Source: Citrobacter freundii (GTDB lineage Bacteria > Pseudomonadota > Gammaproteobacteria > Enterobacterales > Enterobacteriaceae). Taken from it: 64,000 nucleotides of DNA. Numbering within the stretch: the stretch's first letter is position 1; each line of letters opens with the position of its first letter. The notes beneath the pieces were generated by a model. It saw nothing but the letters and a program-made list of their open reading frames with translations, was not told where the DNA came from and ran no database searches. This document shows positions 60,625-64,000 of this stretch, in pieces. Location: the NCBI RefSeq assembly GCF_011077955.1, contig NZ_JAALBX010000015.1, positions 35,416-99,415 of the forward strand. The letters are read 5' to 3'. Made by a program: the position numbers and the translations under genes.

Positions 60625-61176
60625 ATGCAAACGAAGAAAACTGAAATCTGGGTTGGCGTGTTTATGCTGGTCGCACTGCTGGCGGCGCTGTTTATTTGCC
60701 TTAAAGTCGCAAACGTAACGTCGATGCGTACCGAGCCGACTTACCGCCTTTATGCCACCTTCGATAACATCGGCGGTTTGAAAGCGCGATCGCCTGTGCG
60801 TATTGGTGGGGTCGTGATTGGGCGCGTTGCGGATATCGAGCTCGATCAGAAAACGTATTTACCGCGCGTCGCGATGGACATTGAAGAACGTTACAACCAT
60901 ATCCCGGACACTAGCTCGCTGTCGATTCGCACCTCTGGGCTTCTGGGGGAACAGTATCTGGCGCTGAATATCGGTTTCGACGATCCTGAACTAGGATCTT
61001 CTATTCTGAAAGAAGGCGGTACGATTCAGGATACGAAGTCCGCCATTGTACTTGAGGACCTGATTGGTCAGTTCCTGTATAAGAGCAACGGCGGCGACAA
61101 TCAGAATCAAGGCGATGCGACAACGCCTGCCGCTGAACATAATGGATCCTTGCCGCAAAACGGCACGACGAACTAA
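60625..61176 (+). CDS. mlaD: MlaD, MCE-domain phospholipid-binding protein
   Basis: MlaD forms the hexameric periplasmic ring of the complex. The 183-residue protein has one N-terminal membrane helix (about 8-28) and a single MCE domain (about 38-118, YATFDNIGGLKARSPVRIGGVVIG). A hydrophobic helix with LGEQYLALNIGF is followed by a polar tail. It starts 3 bases after mlaE. Confidence 0.96.
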   Translation: MQTKKTEIWVGVFMLVALLAALFICLKVANVTSMRTEPTYRLYATFDNIGGLKARSPVRIGGVVIGRVADIELDQKTYLPRVAMDIEERYNHIPDTSSLSIRTSGLLGEQYLALNIGFDDPELGSSILKEGGTIQDTKSAIVLEDLIGQFLYKSNGGDNQNQGDATTPAAEHNGSLPQNGTTN

Positions 61177-61191
61177 CCGGAGAATCACACT

Positions 61192-61821
61192 ATGTTTAAA
61201 CGTCTGTTAATGGTTGCCATGCTGGTGATTGCCCCGTTGGCGCATGCCGTCGATCAGTCGAACCCTTACAAGCTGATGACCGAAGCGGCGCAGAAAACAT
61301 TTGATCGTCTCAAAAACGAACAGCCAAAAATCCGTCAAAACCCGGATTATCTGCGTCAGGTTGTGGATCAGGAACTGCTGCCTTATGTGCAAATTAAATA
61401 TGCCGGCGCGCTGGTGTTGGGCCGTTATTATAAAGACGCAACCCCTGCACAGCGCGACGCTTATTTCGCCGCATTTCGTGAATATCTGAAGCAGGCCTAC
61501 GGTCAGGCGCTGGCAATGTATCACGGTCAGACTTACCAGATTGCGCCTGAACAACCGCTGGGCGATGCGACGATCCTTCCGATTCGTGTCACTATCGTCG
61601 ATCCCAATGGTCGCCCGCCAGTACGCCTCGATTTTCAGTGGCGTAAGAATACCCAAACCGGTAACTGGCAGGCTTATGACATGATCGCGGAAGGCGTCAG
61701 CATGATCACCACTAAGCAAAATGAGTGGAGTGATGTGTTGCGTACTAAAGGAATTGATGGCCTGACGGCGCAGTTGCAGTCGATTTCTCGTCAGCCGATC
61801 ACCCTGGATGAAAAGAAATAA
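61192..61821 (+). CDS. mlaC: MlaC, periplasmic phospholipid shuttle
   Basis: A soluble periplasmic carrier that ferries phospholipids between MlaA at the outer membrane and MlaFEDB. The 209-residue precursor has a signal peptide of about 20 residues (ending PLAHA) and the MlaC/Tol-tolerance domain ([29 protein letters not shown]-type strand region [18 protein letters not shown]). ACCGGAG lies before the ATG, and its stop overlaps the mlaB start. Confidence 0.95.
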   Translation: MFKRLLMVAMLVIAPLAHAVDQSNPYKLMTEAAQKTFDRLKNEQPKIRQNPDYLRQVVDQELLPYVQIKYAGALVLGRYYKDATPAQRDAYFAAFREYLKQAYGQALAMYHGQTYQIAPEQPLGDATILPIRVTIVDPNGRPPVRLDFQWRKNTQTGNWQAYDMIAEGVSMITTKQNEWSDVLRTKGIDGLTAQLQSISRQPITLDEKK

Positions 61822-62123
61822 TGGCGGAAACACTGACGTGGTCGCGTGAGGACGCGCGCTTAATTTTGCGTGGCGAACTCGATCAGGAAACAGTCGGCGC
61901 GCTATGGCAGCAGCGTAATGCGGCGATGTCAGGGGTTACGATTATCGATCTCAACGCAGTGGATCGCGTTGATACGTCTGGCCTTGCGATGTTGCTCCAT
62001 TTGGTGCATATCGGGCAACAGGGTGGTAATCGCATAAACCTTGACGGGATAAGTGACAAGCTAACCACGCTTGCCAAGCTTTATAACCTGCCAGCGGATT
62101 TACTCCCTGTCACGACATCCTAA
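61821..62123 (+). CDS. mlaB: MlaB, STAS-domain subunit of the Mla complex
   Basis: MlaB is a small cytoplasmic STAS protein that binds MlaF and stabilises the ATPase. The 100-residue protein shows the STAS core, with LNAVDRVDTSGLAMLLHLV containing the usual Asp-Thr-Ser loop. It overlaps the mlaC stop by one base and ends the mlaFEDCB run before a terminator. Confidence 0.94.
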   Translation: MAETLTWSREDARLILRGELDQETVGALWQQRNAAMSGVTIIDLNAVDRVDTSGLAMLLHLVHIGQQGGNRINLDGISDKLTTLAKLYNLPADLLPVTTS

Positions 62124-62146
62124 TCTTTTCAGTACATTACTTATTG

Positions 62147-62178
62147 AGCCTCGCAAACTATCGTTGCGAGGCTTTTTG
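62147..62178 (+). terminator. Intrinsic terminator of mlaFEDCB
   Basis: GCCTCGCAA (62148-62156) and TTGCGAGGC (62164-62172) enclose a 7-base loop and are followed by five Ts. Confidence 0.85.
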
Positions 62179-62250
62179 TTTGTTTAAGCGCGCCTCACTT
62201 TCCTCTAAAATGTTTGGCCTGTTTTCACTTAACGACAAATAGAGATACCC

Positions 62251-62505
62251 ATGGAAAATCATGAAATCCAGACAGTGCTGATGAATGCGCTGCCCCTTCA
62301 GGAAGTTCACGTCACGGGCGACGGCAGCCACTTCCAGGTTATTGCAGTGGGTGACCTGTTTGCTGAAATGAGCCGGGTGAAAAAACAGCAAACGGTTTAT
62401 GGCCCGCTGATGGCACTGATTGCTGAAAACCGCATCCACGCGGTGTCTATCAAAACTTACACGCCGCAAGAGTGGGCACGCGATCGTAAGTTAAGTGGTT
62501 TTTGA
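62251..62505 (+). CDS. ibaG: IbaG, BolA-family protein
   Basis: The 84-residue BolA-like protein (YrbA) is induced by acid in E. coli and can share an iron-sulphur cluster with monothiol glutaredoxin. It has the BolA core ([19 protein letters not shown], with the conserved His) and the signature region [32 protein letters not shown]. It has its own upstream region after the mla terminator and precedes murA by 51 bases. Confidence 0.94.
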   Translation: MENHEIQTVLMNALPLQEVHVTGDGSHFQVIAVGDLFAEMSRVKKQQTVYGPLMALIAENRIHAVSIKTYTPQEWARDRKLSGF

Positions 62506-62550
62506 GCTGTGGGCCATACGCCGGCAGCCTGTGTGATTATTAAGAGATAA

Positions 62551-63816
<1,266 letters not shown>

Positions 63817-63849
63817 AGCACTTATAAGAACTTACAGAACCAAAAACAC

Positions 63850-63880
63850 AAAGCCGGAGCAGGTGCTCCGGCTTTTTTTA
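63850..63880 (+). terminator. Intrinsic terminator of murA
   Basis: AGCCGGAGC (63852-63860) and GCTCCGGCT (63865-63873) around an AGGT loop, followed by a run of Ts. Confidence 0.9.
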
Positions 63881-63893
63881 TACCTGAATGAAC

Positions 63894-64000
63894 ACCACCT
63901 CCTATGGAGGTGGTCAGCAAAAAGTTGGCTCTGCCAGTAATGCTACTCATGGGAAAATCCGAATCTGTTATCCCCATAACTGATAAGGATTTAACCATGA
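63894..64000 (+). mobile_element. Probable left end of an IS200-like element with tnpA start
   Basis: A perfect 9-bp hairpin (ACCACCTCC-TAT-GGAGGTGGT, 63894-63914) lies just after the murA terminator. A second inverted repeat (ATGGG/CCCAT, about 63949-63977) follows, then AAGGA and an ATG at 63997 that is cut by the window edge. IS200/IS605 elements have subterminal hairpins rather than terminal inverted repeats, and IS200 tnpA has a structured leader of this kind. In E. coli sfsB, on the opposite strand, follows murA. The protein itself is not visible, so the call rests on leader structure and context. Confidence 0.5.

Overview
The window is a stretch of enterobacterial chromosome (order Enterobacterales, most likely family Enterobacteriaceae). 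Nearly every core gene matches its Escherichia coli counterpart in length, start and motif order: AaeX 67 aa, Mdh 312, ArcB 778, MtgA 242, MurA 419, GltB 1486. The genus cannot be fixed from the sequence alone. Several differences (two yhcN genes, an extra gabD, changed gene order) argue against E. coli itself.

Layout. 1-3119: aromatic acid efflux genes aaeXAB. 3221-4675: a lone gabD-like dehydrogenase. 4706-5676: yhcO and two tandem yhcN genes. 6034-12363: argR, mdh, degS, degQ, zapG, zapE. 12607-14895: rplM-rpsI and sspAB. 14958-16965: darP and tldE. 17367-19871: an AT-rich autotransporter gene. 20127-20513: intact cybC. 20820-28247: a nine-gene catabolic and transport locus of poorly described families. 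28277-31306: anaerobic ribonucleotide reductase nrdG/nrdD. 31684-35891: trehalose genes treC, treB, treR. 35970-38982: PhoP-type promoter, mgtL leader peptide and mgtA. 39093-45021: gltD/gltB. 45703-50711: yhcC, arcB, the sRNA ArcZ, elbB, mtgA. 50726-58783: the rpoN/lpt/kds cluster on the minus strand. 59016-63816: mlaFEDCB, ibaG, murA. 63894-64000: probably the left end of an IS200-like element, cut by the window edge.

Gene order. In E. coli K-12 darP-tldE-cybC-nrdGD-treCBR-mgtA map near 96 min, and sspAB and gltBD near 72 min, where they are separated by the nan genes. Here the first block sits directly between sspB and gltD. Two insertions interrupt the block: the autotransporter between tldE and cybC, and the nine-gene locus between cybC and nrdG.

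Most interesting region. Positions 20732-28247 hold a 20-bp perfect palindrome, a stand-alone PRD protein, an 'SFCGS' glycine-rich protein, three DUF4310/4311/4312 proteins (two of them polytopic membrane proteins), a metal-dependent amidohydrolase, a SelA-like PLP enzyme, a KDPG/KDGP-aldolase-like protein and a BglG/LicR-type regulator. Gene overlaps indicate one transcription unit. A plausible reading is uptake and breakdown of an acylated amino-sugar acid or similar compound by a transporter of unproven mechanism, under phosphorylation-responsive control.

Regulatory sequence is also readable: paired NrdR and FNR sites before nrdD with 31-bp spacing, a perfect PhoP box before mgtA, a TreR-type palindrome before treB, a CRP-like site before gltB, and many intrinsic terminators.
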